Of a DNA stretch of 64,000 nucleotides, positions 38,125 to 46,907 are shown piece after piece (the stretch's first letter is position 1; each line of letters begins with the position of its first letter). Under the pieces are notes generated by a model that was not told the DNA's origin, searched no databases, and was given only the letters and a program-made list of their open reading frames with translations. The DNA is taken from positions 36,908 to 100,907 of the forward strand of contig NZ_JANFQO010000022.1 in the NCBI RefSeq assembly GCF_024437735.1, written 5' to 3'. The translations under genes were made by a program, and so were the position numbers. This DNA comes from Tahibacter harae (lineage in GTDB: Bacteria > Pseudomonadota > Gammaproteobacteria > Xanthomonadales > Rhodanobacteraceae).

Positions 38125-38451
38125 GGCTTTTCCCCTTTTGACGTAGGCGGCGTGTTGGCGCGTGAGCGGCCGCGGCGCGGCAGCGCTACGTAACGCTAGC
38201 GCTGAAACGGCGGCGCGGGCATCACGGGCATGCCAGCAAGCCGGTCCATTGAATACGTTGGAGGGAGATGGCTGCCGGCGCGTACGGCCACGGTGCAGCA
38301 GGACGACAGGGAATCGGCACAGGCATTCATCCGCTGCCTCAGCGCTATCCACCTGCCCCGGATTGGCGCAAAGGCGGCCGCGCCGGTGCGGCGCGGAACT
38401 TCCTGCCGCCCGGGCCGTCAATCTCCGCCGCACCGTCATGCCGGACAATCA
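38125..38451. other. Divergent intergenic region
   Basis: About 330 bp between two divergent starts. It should hold both promoters. A perfect short palindrome AGCGCT and several near-palindromic GC stretches occur around 38180-38205, but no clear -35/-10 pair was seen. Confidence 0.35.
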
Positions 38452-38958
38452 ATGAACCCGCGCTCGAAGACCGGAGTTTTGCTGTGTTCTTTTCTGGCGA
38501 CGATGCTGCCGGCGGCGCCCGCCTCGGCCAATGTGATTTTCCCCGCGTTCGCAGCGCCTTATCTGGCACCGGTAATAGCACCCTGGCTGATTGCCGCCGT
38601 CCTCGCCATCGAGACGGCGGTGCTGCTCTACCGCGAACGCCATCTCCAGCTCGGCGGAGCGTTCTTCCTGACCCTACTGACAAACGTCGTGTCCTGGATC
38701 GCGGGCATGCTGCTCGCCGCGACGGTGTTTCCTTCGGGGATTGTCCATGACCCGGTGCGGCCGGGCCCGCAGTTCGGGATGTTGCTCTGGTTCGCCTTTC
38801 CCGCGGCGCTGGTGCTGAGCATCTTGATCGAGGCGGCCGTGCTCAAGCTGTTCGCGCGCTGGCTGGGCCTTCGCACACCGCTGCAGACCATGCTGATCGC
38901 CAATGCCGCCAGCTACCTGCCGGTGGCGCTAGTGTTGCTGGTTCCTGGCCTCCGCTAG
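38452..38958 (+). CDS. Integral membrane protein, unknown function
   Basis: A 168-residue protein with four or five hydrophobic stretches: an N-terminal signal-like one (GVLLCSFLATMLPAAPASA), then APWLIAAVLAIETAVLLY, FLTLLTNVVSWIAGMLLAAT, MLLWFAFPAALVLSILIEAA and MLIANAASYLPVALVLLVPG. The alternation with short polar loops fits a small inner-membrane protein. No family recognised. Confidence 0.65.
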   Translation: MNPRSKTGVLLCSFLATMLPAAPASANVIFPAFAAPYLAPVIAPWLIAAVLAIETAVLLYRERHLQLGGAFFLTLLTNVVSWIAGMLLAATVFPSGIVHDPVRPGPQFGMLLWFAFPAALVLSILIEAAVLKLFARWLGLRTPLQTMLIANAASYLPVALVLLVPGLR

Positions 38959-39025
38959 CGGAAGCCGCCGCGGCGGACGCACAGCGCGGGGCTGCGCGTC
39001 CTGACATCGCCGGGCACAGCCCCGT

Positions 39026-40165
39026 TCAACGCCACCGCGCCAGCGCCGCCTGTCCGTAGCGCGGATGCACGACACGCCGCCGCGCCAGATCGGGCTCGCC
39101 GGTCTTGCCGTCCAGCGGAAACACGGTCAGGTGGCGCGGCTGCACCGTCACCGTCATGCCCGCCTGCAGCGAACGGCGCTGGGCTTCCTCGCCGCCGAGT
39201 TCGGCTTCCAGCGTCTGCCCCAGCCCGGGCACGTCCAGTTCCAGGTGGGCGACGCTGCCGGACAGGTATACATGGCGCAATGTCGCCTTCCAGCCGTTTT
39301 CCAGCGGCGTCGTGCTCAGGGCCAGGTGTTCGGGACGGACATAGGCGACGGCGCTGCCGTCGGCCAGCCCTTCCAGCGCATCGGCTTCGAAGCGCTGGTC
39401 GCCGGCCTGCAGCCGCGCACCGTGGATACGCACCGGGACCTTGTTGGACTTGCCGATGAACTCGAACACGAACGGCGTCGCCGGCTGCTGGTAGATCTCG
39501 TCCGGCGTGCCGACCTGTTCGATGCGGCCGCGGTTCATCACGACGACACGGTCGGCGAGTTCCAGAGCTTCTTCCTGGTCATGGGTGACGAAGACCGTGG
39601 TCAGGCCCATCTCTTCGTGCAGATGGCGCAGCCAGCGGCGCAGGGCGACGCGGACCTGCGCATCCAGCGCGCCGAACGGCTCGTCCAGCAGCAGCAGGCT
39701 GGGTTCGATGGCGAGCGCGCGGGCCAGCGCCACGCGCTGGCGCTGGCCGCCGGAGAGCTGCGCGGGATAGCGCGCAGCCATGCCGTCCAGCTGCACGCGC
39801 TTGAGCAGCTTGTCCACGCGCTCGGCGATCTCGGCCTTGCTCGGGCGGCGCGCGCGCGGGCGCACGCGCAGGCCGAAGGCGACGTTCTCGAACACGGTCA
39901 TGTGGCGGAACAGGGCGTAGTGCTGGAATACAAGACCGACGCCGCGGTCGCGCGCGCTGACTTGCAGCAGATCGCGGCCGTCCTGCAGCAGGTCGCCGGA
40001 GTCGGGGAAATCCAGCCCGGCGAGAATACGCAGCAAGGTGGTCTTGCCCGAACCCGAAGGGCCGAGCAAGGCGACGAATTCGCCCGGCGCGATGCTCAGG
40101 CTGACATCGTCAAGGGCGCGGAAATCGGCGAAGCGGCGGGCCAGTCGATTGATGGTGATGGTCAT
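39026..40165 (-). CDS. cysA: Sulfate/thiosulfate ABC transporter ATPase
   Basis: ATPase of the sulfate importer, 379 residues. Walker [16 protein letters not shown]-loop [12 protein letters not shown], signature [17 protein letters not shown], Walker [15 protein letters not shown]-loop FVTHDQEEA. The C-terminal third is a TOBE-like regulatory region ([11 protein letters not shown] ... [12 protein letters not shown]). Last gene of sbp-cysT-cysW-cysA with one-base spacing to cysW. It drives uptake of sulfate for cysteine and so methionine synthesis. Confidence 0.95.
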   Translation of the reverse strand: MTITINRLARRFADFRALDDVSLSIAPGEFVALLGPSGSGKTTLLRILAGLDFPDSGDLLQDGRDLLQVSARDRGVGLVFQHYALFRHMTVFENVAFGLRVRPRARRPSKAEIAERVDKLLKRVQLDGMAARYPAQLSGGQRQRVALARALAIEPSLLLLDEPFGALDAQVRVALRRWLRHLHEEMGLTTVFVTHDQEEALELADRVVVMNRGRIEQVGTPDEIYQQPATPFVFEFIGKSNKVPVRIHGARLQAGDQRFEADALEGLADGSAVAYVRPEHLALSTTPLENGWKATLRHVYLSGSVAHLELDVPGLGQTLEAELGGEEAQRRSLQAGMTVTVQPRHLTVFPLDGKTGEPDLARRRVVHPRYGQAALARWR

Positions 40166-40166
40166 G

Positions 40167-41033
40167 TCAGTGTCCGCGCGGCGCCTTGGCGGCCAGTTCC
40201 GAGCCGTAGCGCCATTCCAGGAAGGTTTTCAGGCCCAGCGTAATCAGGGCCAGGAAGGCCAGCAGCGAGGCGACCGCAAACGCGCCGGCATAGTTGTAGT
40301 CGTTGTAGAGGATTTCCACATGCAGCGGCAGCGTGTTGGTCAGGCCGCGGATATGGCCGGACACCACCGACACCGCGCCGAACTCGCCCATCGCGCGCGC
40401 ATTGCACAGCAGTACGCCGTAGAGCAGCGCCCATTTGATATTGGGCAGGGTCACGCGGAAGAAGATCTGCCAGCCGCCGGCGCCGAGCACCCGGGCGGCT
40501 TCTTCCTCGTCGCTGCCTTGCGACTGCATCAGCGGAATCAGCTCACGCGCGACGAAGGGCAAGGTGACGAAGATCGTGGCCAGTACCAGGCCGGGCACGG
40601 CGAAGATCAGCTTGATGTCGTGTTCCAGCAGCCACGGCCCGAACCAGCCCTGGGCGCCGAACAGCAGCACGTAGATGAGGCCGGATACCACCGGCGAGAC
40701 CGAGAACGGCAGGTCGATCAGCGCGCCAAGCAGGGCTTTTCCGCGGAACGCGAAGCGCGTCATGGCCCAGGCCGCAGCCACGCCGAACACCGTGTTGAGC
40801 GGCACGGCGATGGCCGCGACGAGCAAGGTGAGTTTGATCGCCGCGATGGCCTCGGGATGGACCAGGGCCGCGGTATACGTGCCCAGGCCCTTGCGCAGGG
40901 CCTCGACGAACACCGCGGCCAGCGGCAGCAGCAGGAACAGCAGCAGGAAGCCCAGCGCCGCGGCGATCAGCAGCAGCGGCACCAGGCGGCCGGCGCCGGG
41001 ACGGGAACGGGTCAGGCTTAGCACGGCGTCCAT
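40167..41033 (-). CDS. cysW: Sulfate ABC transporter permease CysW
   Basis: A 288-residue permease with about six membrane spans and the EAA loop, [22 protein letters not shown]. The region [20 protein letters not shown] is typical of CysW and separates it from CysT. It follows cysT with one base between stop and start, so the two are coupled. It forms the membrane channel with CysT. Confidence 0.94.
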   Translation of the reverse strand: MDAVLSLTRSRPGAGRLVPLLLIAAALGFLLLFLLLPLAAVFVEALRKGLGTYTAALVHPEAIAAIKLTLLVAAIAVPLNTVFGVAAAWAMTRFAFRGKALLGALIDLPFSVSPVVSGLIYVLLFGAQGWFGPWLLEHDIKLIFAVPGLVLATIFVTLPFVARELIPLMQSQGSDEEEAARVLGAGGWQIFFRVTLPNIKWALLYGVLLCNARAMGEFGAVSVVSGHIRGLTNTLPLHVEILYNDYNYAGAFAVASLLAFLALITLGLKTFLEWRYGSELAAKAPRGH

Positions 41034-41034
41034 G

Positions 41035-41853
41035 TCAGCGCTCCGCCCAGCGCCGGCTCCAGCGCTGCAGCAGGCCTATGGCCAGCAGCAGGACGAAGGA
41101 CAACGCCAGCATGATGACGCCGACGGCAGCCGCGTCGGCATATTTGAATTGTTCCAGTTGTTTCACGATCACCAGCGGCAGGATTTCCGATTTCATGGGG
41201 ATATTGCCGGCGATGAAAATGACCGAACCGTATTCGCCCACCGCCCGCGCCAGCGCCAGTGCAAAGCCGGTCAGCAGCGCCGGCAGCAGCAGCGGGAACA
41301 GCACGCGGAGGAAGGTCTGCAGGCGCGTGGCGCCGAGGCTGGTGGCGGCTTCCTCGATATCGCGGTCCAGCGATTCCAGCACCGGCTGCAGCGTGCGCAC
41401 CACGAACGGAAAACCGACGAAGATCATCGCGATCAGCACACCCAGCGGCGTGAACGCCACCTTGATCCCCAGCGGCACCAGCCATTCGCCGATCCAGCCC
41501 TTGGGTGCGTACAGCGCCGTCAGCGCGATGCCGGCGACGGCGGTGGGCAGGGCGAACGGCAGGTCGACCAGGGCATCGAACAGGCGCCGTCCCGGGAAGG
41601 AATAGCGCACCAGCACCCAGGCCACCAGCAGGCCGGCGGCGGCATTGATCAGCGCAGACACCAGCGCCGCGCCGAAGGAAAGCTTGAGCGCCGCCAGTAC
41701 CGGCGGCGCACTCAGCGTATTCCACAAGCCGGCCAGGCCTATGCCCGATGCCTTGACCGCGAGCGCGGCCAGCGGCAGCAGCACGAGCAGCCCGAGATAC
41801 GTCAGCACATAGCCCAGGCTGAGGCCGAAACCCGGCAGTACACGGCGCGCCAT
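41035..41853 (-). CDS. cysT: Sulfate ABC transporter permease CysT
   Basis: A 272-residue permease with six spans and the loop [40 protein letters not shown] and [20 protein letters not shown] are family hallmarks of CysT (also called CysU). The stop is seven bases after the sbp stop-to-start gap, keeping all four genes in one tight operon. Confidence 0.94.
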   Translation of the reverse strand: MARRVLPGFGLSLGYVLTYLGLLVLLPLAALAVKASGIGLAGLWNTLSAPPVLAALKLSFGAALVSALINAAAGLLVAWVLVRYSFPGRRLFDALVDLPFALPTAVAGIALTALYAPKGWIGEWLVPLGIKVAFTPLGVLIAMIFVGFPFVVRTLQPVLESLDRDIEEAATSLGATRLQTFLRVLFPLLLPALLTGFALALARAVGEYGSVIFIAGNIPMKSEILPLVIVKQLEQFKYADAAAVGVIMLALSFVLLLAIGLLQRWSRRWAER

Positions 41854-41860
41854 GGCGGCC

Positions 41861-42865
41861 TTACTTGCCTACGCCGAGCTGGTCGAACACACCGCCATCG
41901 GCGAAATGCGTGGCCTGGGCTTTCTTCCAGCCGCCGAATTCCGCGTCGATGGTGAACGTGTTCACTTTGGTAAAAACGCTGGCGTACTTGGCCGCGGCGG
42001 CCGCGTCGTACGGACGGTAGTAGTGGCGGCCGGCGATGTCCTGGGCGGCCGGGCTGTAGAGGAACTTGAGATAGGCCTCGGCCACGGCGCGGGTGCCGCG
42101 GCGGTCGACCACCTTGTCGACCACGGCCACCGGCGGCTCGGCCAGAATGGAGAGCGACGGCACCACGATCTCGAACTCGTCCTTGCCCAGTTCCTGGCGG
42201 GCGAGCAGGGCTTCGTTTTCCCAGGCCAGCAGCACATCGCCTATGCCGCGCTGGACGAAGGTGGTGGTGGAACCGCGCGCACCGGTATCGAGCACGGGCA
42301 CGTTCTTGAACAGGGCAGCGACGAATTCCTTGGCCTTGGCTTCATTGCCGCCGGGCTGCTTGAGCGCATAGCCCCAGGCGGCCAGGTAGTTCCAGCGCGC
42401 GCCGCCGGAAGTCTTGGGATTGGGCGTAATCACCTCGACGCCGGGCTTGATCAGGTCGTTCCAGTCCTTGATGCCCTTGGGATTGCCCTTGCGCACCAGG
42501 AACACGATGGTGGAGGTGTACGGCGTCGAGTTGTGCGGCAGGCGCTTCTGCCAGTCGGGAGCGATCAGGCCTTTCTCGGCGACGGCGTCGATGTCGTAGG
42601 CCAGCGCCAGGGTGACCACGTCGGCCTCCAGGCCGTCGATCACCGAGCGCGCCTGCTTGCCCGAACCGCCGTGGGAGGCGTTGATGGTGACGGTCTCGCC
42701 CTTGTCGGCCTTCCATTGCGCGGCGAAGGCGGCATTGACGTCCTTGTACAGCTCCCGGGTGGGATCGTAGGAGACATTGAGCAGGCTGGGATCGGCGGCC
42801 TGGGCGGCAATCGCCCCGAGCCACAGCAGGGAACCGAGCAGCGTCTGACGCAAGGTGATGAACAT
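41861..42865 (-). CDS. sbp: Periplasmic sulfate-binding protein
   Basis: A 334-residue binding protein. The signal peptide is [17 protein letters not shown]; the mature protein has [51 protein letters not shown] and [15 protein letters not shown], all landmarks of the sulfate-binding family (prosite-type regions). Residues of SGKQAR and SGGARW bind sulfate in relatives. First gene of the operon. Expression is probably controlled by a CysB-type activator from the AT-rich stretch upstream. Confidence 0.94.
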   Translation of the reverse strand: MFITLRQTLLGSLLWLGAIAAQAADPSLLNVSYDPTRELYKDVNAAFAAQWKADKGETVTINASHGGSGKQARSVIDGLEADVVTLALAYDIDAVAEKGLIAPDWQKRLPHNSTPYTSTIVFLVRKGNPKGIKDWNDLIKPGVEVITPNPKTSGGARWNYLAAWGYALKQPGGNEAKAKEFVAALFKNVPVLDTGARGSTTTFVQRGIGDVLLAWENEALLARQELGKDEFEIVVPSLSILAEPPVAVVDKVVDRRGTRAVAEAYLKFLYSPAAQDIAGRHYYRPYDAAAAAKYASVFTKVNTFTIDAEFGGWKKAQATHFADGGVFDQLGVGK

Positions 42866-43056
42866 GGCAGTGGTACCGGCGGGGAAGTTGAAGGCAGCCT
42901 AAACCGGGTGCGGTTAAGCCGGAATTGACACCCTGTTATCACCTTATGCCATGAGTGCTGTTGCAAGGCGGCGCACGCCGGCCGGGCGCAACCCCGCGCG
43001 GCGGAGCGCGCCGTTGCAGCTCTCCGACGGCAGCCCGCCGGCGCAGGGGAAACACC
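42866..43056. promoter_or_regulatory. Divergent promoter region sbp / tonB-like gene
   Basis: The AT-richer part is 42915-42965. A perfect -35 TTGACA (42925-42930) points toward the tonB-like gene but lacks a good -10 at 16-18 nt. The minus strand has ATAAGGTGATAA within the same stretch, compatible with an activator-dependent (CysB-like) promoter for sbp. No further sites were resolved. Confidence 0.4.
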
Positions 43057-43701
43057 ATGACAAGCGCAGTCCTCACCCAAGGTTTCCAATGGAAACGCAG
43101 CTCCGCCATCAGCGTGACGCTGGCCCTGCACGGGCTGGCCCTGATCGCGATACTGGCGCCTCCGGCCTATGTGGCCGTGGAGCGGGCCGCGCCGGCGCCG
43201 GTGCTGGCGGTGACGGTCAAGAAGGAGGAACCGCCGCCCCCGCCGCCGCCGAAGGACCTGGAAGTGGTGAAGTTCAAGCCCAAGGCCGCGGTGCGGCCGC
43301 AACCGGTACCGCGGCCGGCGCCGGTGCAGCCGGTAATCACCCAGGAAACCACGCCCATGTCCACGCCGGCGATCGACACGCCGCCGGAACCCGGCCCGGT
43401 CGAGGCCGCACCGGTGGAACCCGCACTCGGCGTGCTAGCCTACCGCTCCCGTACCACGGTGCCCTATCCGCGGGAATCGACCCGGGCCAAGGAAGAAGGC
43501 ACCGTGATCCTGCGCGTGCTGGTCGGCGTGGACGGCGTGCCGCAGGAAATCGAGATTGCGCGCTCGTCCGGCTACGCCCGGCTGGACCGGCAGGCCAAGA
43601 ACAGCGTGATGAAATGGCGCTTTGAACCCGGCACCCGCAACGGCCAGCCCATCGCCGCCTACGGCCTGGTGCCGGTCGCGTTCAAGCTGACCGAGCTGTG
43701 A
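43057..43701 (+). CDS. TonB-family energy transducer
   Basis: A 214-residue periplasm-spanning protein. An N-terminal anchor (ISVTLALHGLALIAILAPP) is followed by a proline-rich spacer (EEPPPPPPPKDLEVVKFKPK and RPQPVPRPAPVQP) and a C-terminal TonB domain: VPYPRESTRAKEEGTVILRV, VDGVPQEIEIARSSGYARLD and the end WRFEPGTRNGQPI. It would couple ExbBD energy to an outer-membrane receptor. No receptor or exbBD lies beside it. AGGGG at 7 nt sets the start. Confidence 0.88.
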   Translation: MTSAVLTQGFQWKRSSAISVTLALHGLALIAILAPPAYVAVERAAPAPVLAVTVKKEEPPPPPPPKDLEVVKFKPKAAVRPQPVPRPAPVQPVITQETTPMSTPAIDTPPEPGPVEAAPVEPALGVLAYRSRTTVPYPRESTRAKEEGTVILRVLVGVDGVPQEIEIARSSGYARLDRQAKNSVMKWRFEPGTRNGQPIAAYGLVPVAFKLTEL

Positions 43702-43706
43702 CAGCA

Positions 43707-43743
43707 CCGGGGGCGCGGCGGGGAGCCGCGCCCCCGGCTTTTC
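43707..43743 (+). terminator. Intrinsic terminator after the tonB-like gene
   Basis: A perfect 13-bp stem (CCGGGGGCGCGGC and complement) with loop GGGGA and a following CTTTTC, six bases after the stop codon. Confidence 0.9.
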
Positions 43744-43839
43744 GCCCTGTTCCCGCGGGCGCGCCATTAGCGCATTCCGGCATGCTGCCGCAGCACTCCT
43801 GCACTTGAATTGCTGCATCGCGAATGCCGAAGATGGGCC

Positions 43840-45081
43840 ATGCGCACCTTCATTCCTGCTCTCGCCCTATTCAGCCTGCTCGCCGCTTCCGCCCCGGGAT
43901 GGACAGCGACCTTGCAGGTCACCACCACCAGCGACAGTGTCGCCAACGACGGCGCCTGCAGCCTGCGCGAGGCCATCACGGCGGCAAACAACCAGGCCGC
44001 CTCGGGCGCGGCCGCCGGCGAATGCGGCGCCGGCGTGCCGGCGCCGTACGATGAGATCCTGCTGCCCGCCGGCAGCTTCCGCCTGGAGCGCACCGGTGCC
44101 GCCGACGACACCAATGCCAACGGCGATCTGGACGTCCGCCGCGGCGGCCTGCACATCGTCGGCGCCGGCGCGGACCTGAGCGAGATCCGCGGCGACCGCA
44201 ACGAGCGTGTCTTCGACATCGGCGCCGGCCTGGCCGCACCCGCCGGCCCCGCCGTGACGCTGCGCGGCCTGACCATCCGCAACGGCCGCGCCGACAGCGG
44301 CGGCGGCATCCGCAGCGCCGCGGGCTGGCCTGTCCAGATCGACGCCTGCACCATCGCCAACAATTCCGCCGATACGGCGGGCGGCATAGACGCCGCCGGC
44401 CCGCTGGGGCTGACCTTAAGCACGCTGCACGCAAACTCGGCCACCGCGCCCACCGGCCCCGGCGGCGGCGGCCTGCGCTATACCGGCACCACGCCGGCCC
44501 AGCTGCGCAACGTCAGCTTCGAGGCCAACGACAGCCTGACCGACGCCGGCGCCGCGCTGTTCGTCGGCCCGGCCCAGCTCAACAACGTCACCGTCGCCGG
44601 CAACAGCAGCGACAGCGATTTCAACGACAGCGGCAGCGGCGCCGTGGTGGCGCAGGGCGTTGTGGAAATATCCAATACGCTACTCGCCACCAACATCGAT
44701 TTCAGCATCGTCGTCGGTGGCAGCGTCAGCCCGGACTGCGTCGGCGGCTCCAGCCAGCTCGTCTCGCGCGGCCACAACTTCATCGGCAACCCCGGCGCGG
44801 GCTGCCTGCCGACGCCGCAGCCCGGCGACCAGATCGGCACCCCGACCCAGCCGCTCAACCCGCGGCTGCTGCCGCCCGGCCCCAACGGCGGCACCACCGA
44901 GACGCAGATGCCGGCGGCAGACAGCCCCGCCGTGGACGCAGGCGCGCCGGCAGTTTCCGACTATCCCTGCGAAGCAACCGACCAGCGCGGCAGGCCGCGG
45001 CCGCTGGGCCCGCGCTGCGATATCGGCGCGGTGGAATCGGACGACCGGATTTTCGCGGACGGGTTCGAGCTGCCGCTGTGA
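43840..45081 (+). CDS. CSLREA / choice-of-anchor Q family exported protein with GFE terminus
   Basis: A 413-residue exported protein. After the signal peptide (ALALFSLLAASAPGWTA) comes the CSLREA motif in GACSLREAITAANN, then a right-handed beta-helix with parallel repeats (LRGLTIRNGRADSGGGI, IDACTIANNSADTAGGI). Near the end, TDQRGRPRPLGPRCDIGAVE is the choice-of-anchor Q motif, immediately followed by SDDRIFADGFELPL. The start uses the ATG at 43840. Members are surface-exposed or secreted; the role is unknown. The C-terminal GFE matches two other exported proteins in the window. Confidence 0.88.
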   Translation: MRTFIPALALFSLLAASAPGWTATLQVTTTSDSVANDGACSLREAITAANNQAASGAAAGECGAGVPAPYDEILLPAGSFRLERTGAADDTNANGDLDVRRGGLHIVGAGADLSEIRGDRNERVFDIGAGLAAPAGPAVTLRGLTIRNGRADSGGGIRSAAGWPVQIDACTIANNSADTAGGIDAAGPLGLTLSTLHANSATAPTGPGGGGLRYTGTTPAQLRNVSFEANDSLTDAGAALFVGPAQLNNVTVAGNSSDSDFNDSGSGAVVAQGVVEISNTLLATNIDFSIVVGGSVSPDCVGGSSQLVSRGHNFIGNPGAGCLPTPQPGDQIGTPTQPLNPRLLPPGPNGGTTETQMPAADSPAVDAGAPAVSDYPCEATDQRGRPRPLGPRCDIGAVESDDRIFADGFELPL

Positions 45082-45090
45082 TCTGGGGGG

Positions 45091-45193
45091 ATTCGGGATT
45101 CGGGATTCGGGATTCGGGATTCGGGATTCGGGATTCGGGATTCGGGATTCGGGATTCGGGATTCGGGATTCGGGATTCGGGATTCGGGATTCG
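45091..45193. repeat. Tandem ATTCGGG heptamer, about 14.7 units
   Basis: Fourteen perfect head-to-tail heptamers and a partial one, starting ten bases after the stop of the CSLREA gene. In translation they give FGIRDSG repeats, a common source of false genes. Five variant units occur at 24688-24721 with the same 3' junction sequence. Confidence 0.95.
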
Positions 45194-45265
45194 CAGGGAG
45201 TGTGCGGCGGAATCCGGAGTTTCCGGCAAGTGAAATTTGCCGGGTTTCTTCGAGAAAAAGCGGAA

Positions 45266-45461
45266 AGCTCCCTCTCCCCCAAGCTTGCTTGGGGGAGAGG
45301 GCTGGGTGAGGGGGGCAGCGACCAACGCGCCTCGCCATTTGGATTTCCGCCAAAATCTTCAACACACAGAGAACACCGCAAAAACCGGAATTCTTCGCAA
45401 ACTGAAACGTCACCCCCTCGCCCCCTCACCCCCAGGCGCGTTCCGCGCTTGGGAGAGGGCT
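45266..45461. repeat. Composite inverted-repeat element, copy B
   Basis: A second copy of the element at 24792-24983. The left hairpin is CTCTCCCCCAAGC with GCTTGGGGGAGAG, the right one is built on GGCGCG/CGCGCT instead, so the arms have diverged but still pair. The centre shares CCAACGCGCCTCG, TTTGGATT, CTTCGCAAACTGA with copy A. It is likewise preceded by the heptamer array and the link GATTCGCAGGGA-TGTGCGGCGGAA. Confidence 0.8.
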
Positions 45462-45517
45462 CAAGCAAGGACATCGCTGCGCTGAAAAAGCCCGGCGCCG
45501 ACTCTCACTCCCAACCC

Positions 45518-46195
45518 TCACCCCTGCGGCCTGCGCCGCGAAGACAGCGCGCCGCCGTCATCGTCCCAATACCCGAACCAGCGCCGCGCGATGTACTTGT
45601 ACAGGCGCTTCCCGGTTGCCTTCCAGGTGCGCGCCAGCCAGGAGCGCCGCTTGAGCAGGCGCCATTCCACCGGCGTCAGCGCCTGCGGGCAATAGGTACG
45701 CTTGTGCTTGAGCAGATGGCGCAGGTCTTCCCGTGCCAGCATGCGGAACCATCCGCCGCGGCGCCGGCTGATCCAGCAGATCTGCAGATCCAGCACGGCC
45801 GGCGAGCCGTCGGCGCGGACCAGCCAGTTCGGCTCCTTGGCCAGGTCGTTGTGGGCCAGGCCGCGGGCACGCAGAGCCTTGACCAGGCGGTGGGCGGCGC
45901 GGTACCAGCGTGGATCGCGCGGTTGCGCCACCTGCATGGGCGCACCGGCGATGTAACTGCGCTCCAGCACCCGGCCGTCCCAGCGGCGCAGCTGCGGCAC
46001 GCCATCCAGGCCCTGCAGCCGCTGCAGGCCGCGCGCCTCGTGCGCGGCGGCCCAGCGCGCCAGGCCGCGCAGCAGCCAGTGGGCGCTGCGGGTGTCGCGG
46101 CGCACGAAAATCTCCGCGCCGTCTTGTACGCGCTCGATATGACCAAACGTATCGGCCTTGAGCAGTTCGCGGGTTTCCGTCGGACTATCCTTCAT
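45518..46195 (-). CDS. Small protein-kinase-like protein (RIO/WaaP-type fold)
   Basis: A 225-residue protein with the catalytic loop GLAHNDLAKEPNWLV and metal-binding AVLDLQICW, corresponding to HxDxxxxN and the DFG aspartate of kinase-like folds. The ATP-binding N-lobe is reduced. This matches the small RIO1/lipopolysaccharide-kinase-like group seen in gammaproteobacteria; the phosphate acceptor is unknown. Basic C-terminal region (RRSWLARTWKATGKRLYKYI). Divergent from the DUF456 gene, 55 bp apart. Confidence 0.72.
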   Translation of the reverse strand: MKDSPTETRELLKADTFGHIERVQDGAEIFVRRDTRSAHWLLRGLARWAAAHEARGLQRLQGLDGVPQLRRWDGRVLERSYIAGAPMQVAQPRDPRWYRAAHRLVKALRARGLAHNDLAKEPNWLVRADGSPAVLDLQICWISRRRGGWFRMLAREDLRHLLKHKRTYCPQALTPVEWRLLKRRSWLARTWKATGKRLYKYIARRWFGYWDDDGGALSSRRRPQG

Positions 46196-46250
46196 CGGCG
46201 CAGCGTAGCATGCGCCTGCAACGCGGCCCGGCCGCCCAGGAATCCGCCCC

Positions 46251-46739
46251 ATGACGATTGCGCTGTACCTGCTCGCCGCCGTATTGATCGTGGTCGGCCT
46301 GCTGGGCACGGTATTGCCGGCCCTGCCCGGCATCCCGCTGATGTTCGTGGGCATGGTGATCGCGGCCTGGGCGGATAATTTCGTCCACGTCGGGCCCATC
46401 ACCCTGGGCATACTCGGCGTAATCTGCGCCTTGGCCATCGCCGCCGACGTGATCGCCAGCCTGCTCGGGGCCAAGCGCGTGGGCGCCAGCCGCTGGGCCC
46501 TGGTCGGGGCTGCCATCGGCACGCTGGCCGGTTTCTTCTTCGGCCTGCCCGGGCTGGTCCTCGGCCCCTTCGTCGGCGCCCTGGCCGGTGAACTGATCGC
46601 CGGCGGCACCCTGCGCCGCGCCGCCCATGTGGGCCTGGGCACGTGGCTGGGGCTGCTGTTCGGCACCCTGGTCAAGGTGGCGCTGGCCTTCATGATGATC
46701 GGCATTTTCCTGTTCAAGCTGTTCCTGCCGGTGGGCTGA
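46251..46739 (+). CDS. DUF456 membrane protein
   Basis: A 162-residue inner-membrane protein with about four to five spans. The glycine-rich pattern GLLGTVLPALPGIPLMFVGM, ADVIASLLGAKRVGASRWAL and GLPGLVLGPFVGALAGEL is the DUF456 signature. Function unknown; members have glycine-zipper-like helices. Confidence 0.9.
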   Translation: MTIALYLLAAVLIVVGLLGTVLPALPGIPLMFVGMVIAAWADNFVHVGPITLGILGVICALAIAADVIASLLGAKRVGASRWALVGAAIGTLAGFFFGLPGLVLGPFVGALAGELIAGGTLRRAAHVGLGTWLGLLFGTLVKVALAFMMIGIFLFKLFLPVG

Positions 46740-46907
46740 GGCGGTTCGCGCCGCACCGGCACCGAATCGCCTGCGATGCCTGTCTGCCGCACCGCTGGCA
46801 AAGCTCGTGCGGCTTCGTATATTTCCTCCGCGCGCTCGCGACCTCCGGCACATACCCTGCGCCGGCCCGGCCGCGAAACTGCCCCCTTGCCCCTGGAGAA
46901 CTACCGC

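Noticed and set aside
44660..46378. Plus-strand open frame with FGIRDSG repeats
   Set aside because: Translation of the heptamer array and of the antisense of real genes; a known type of false gene.
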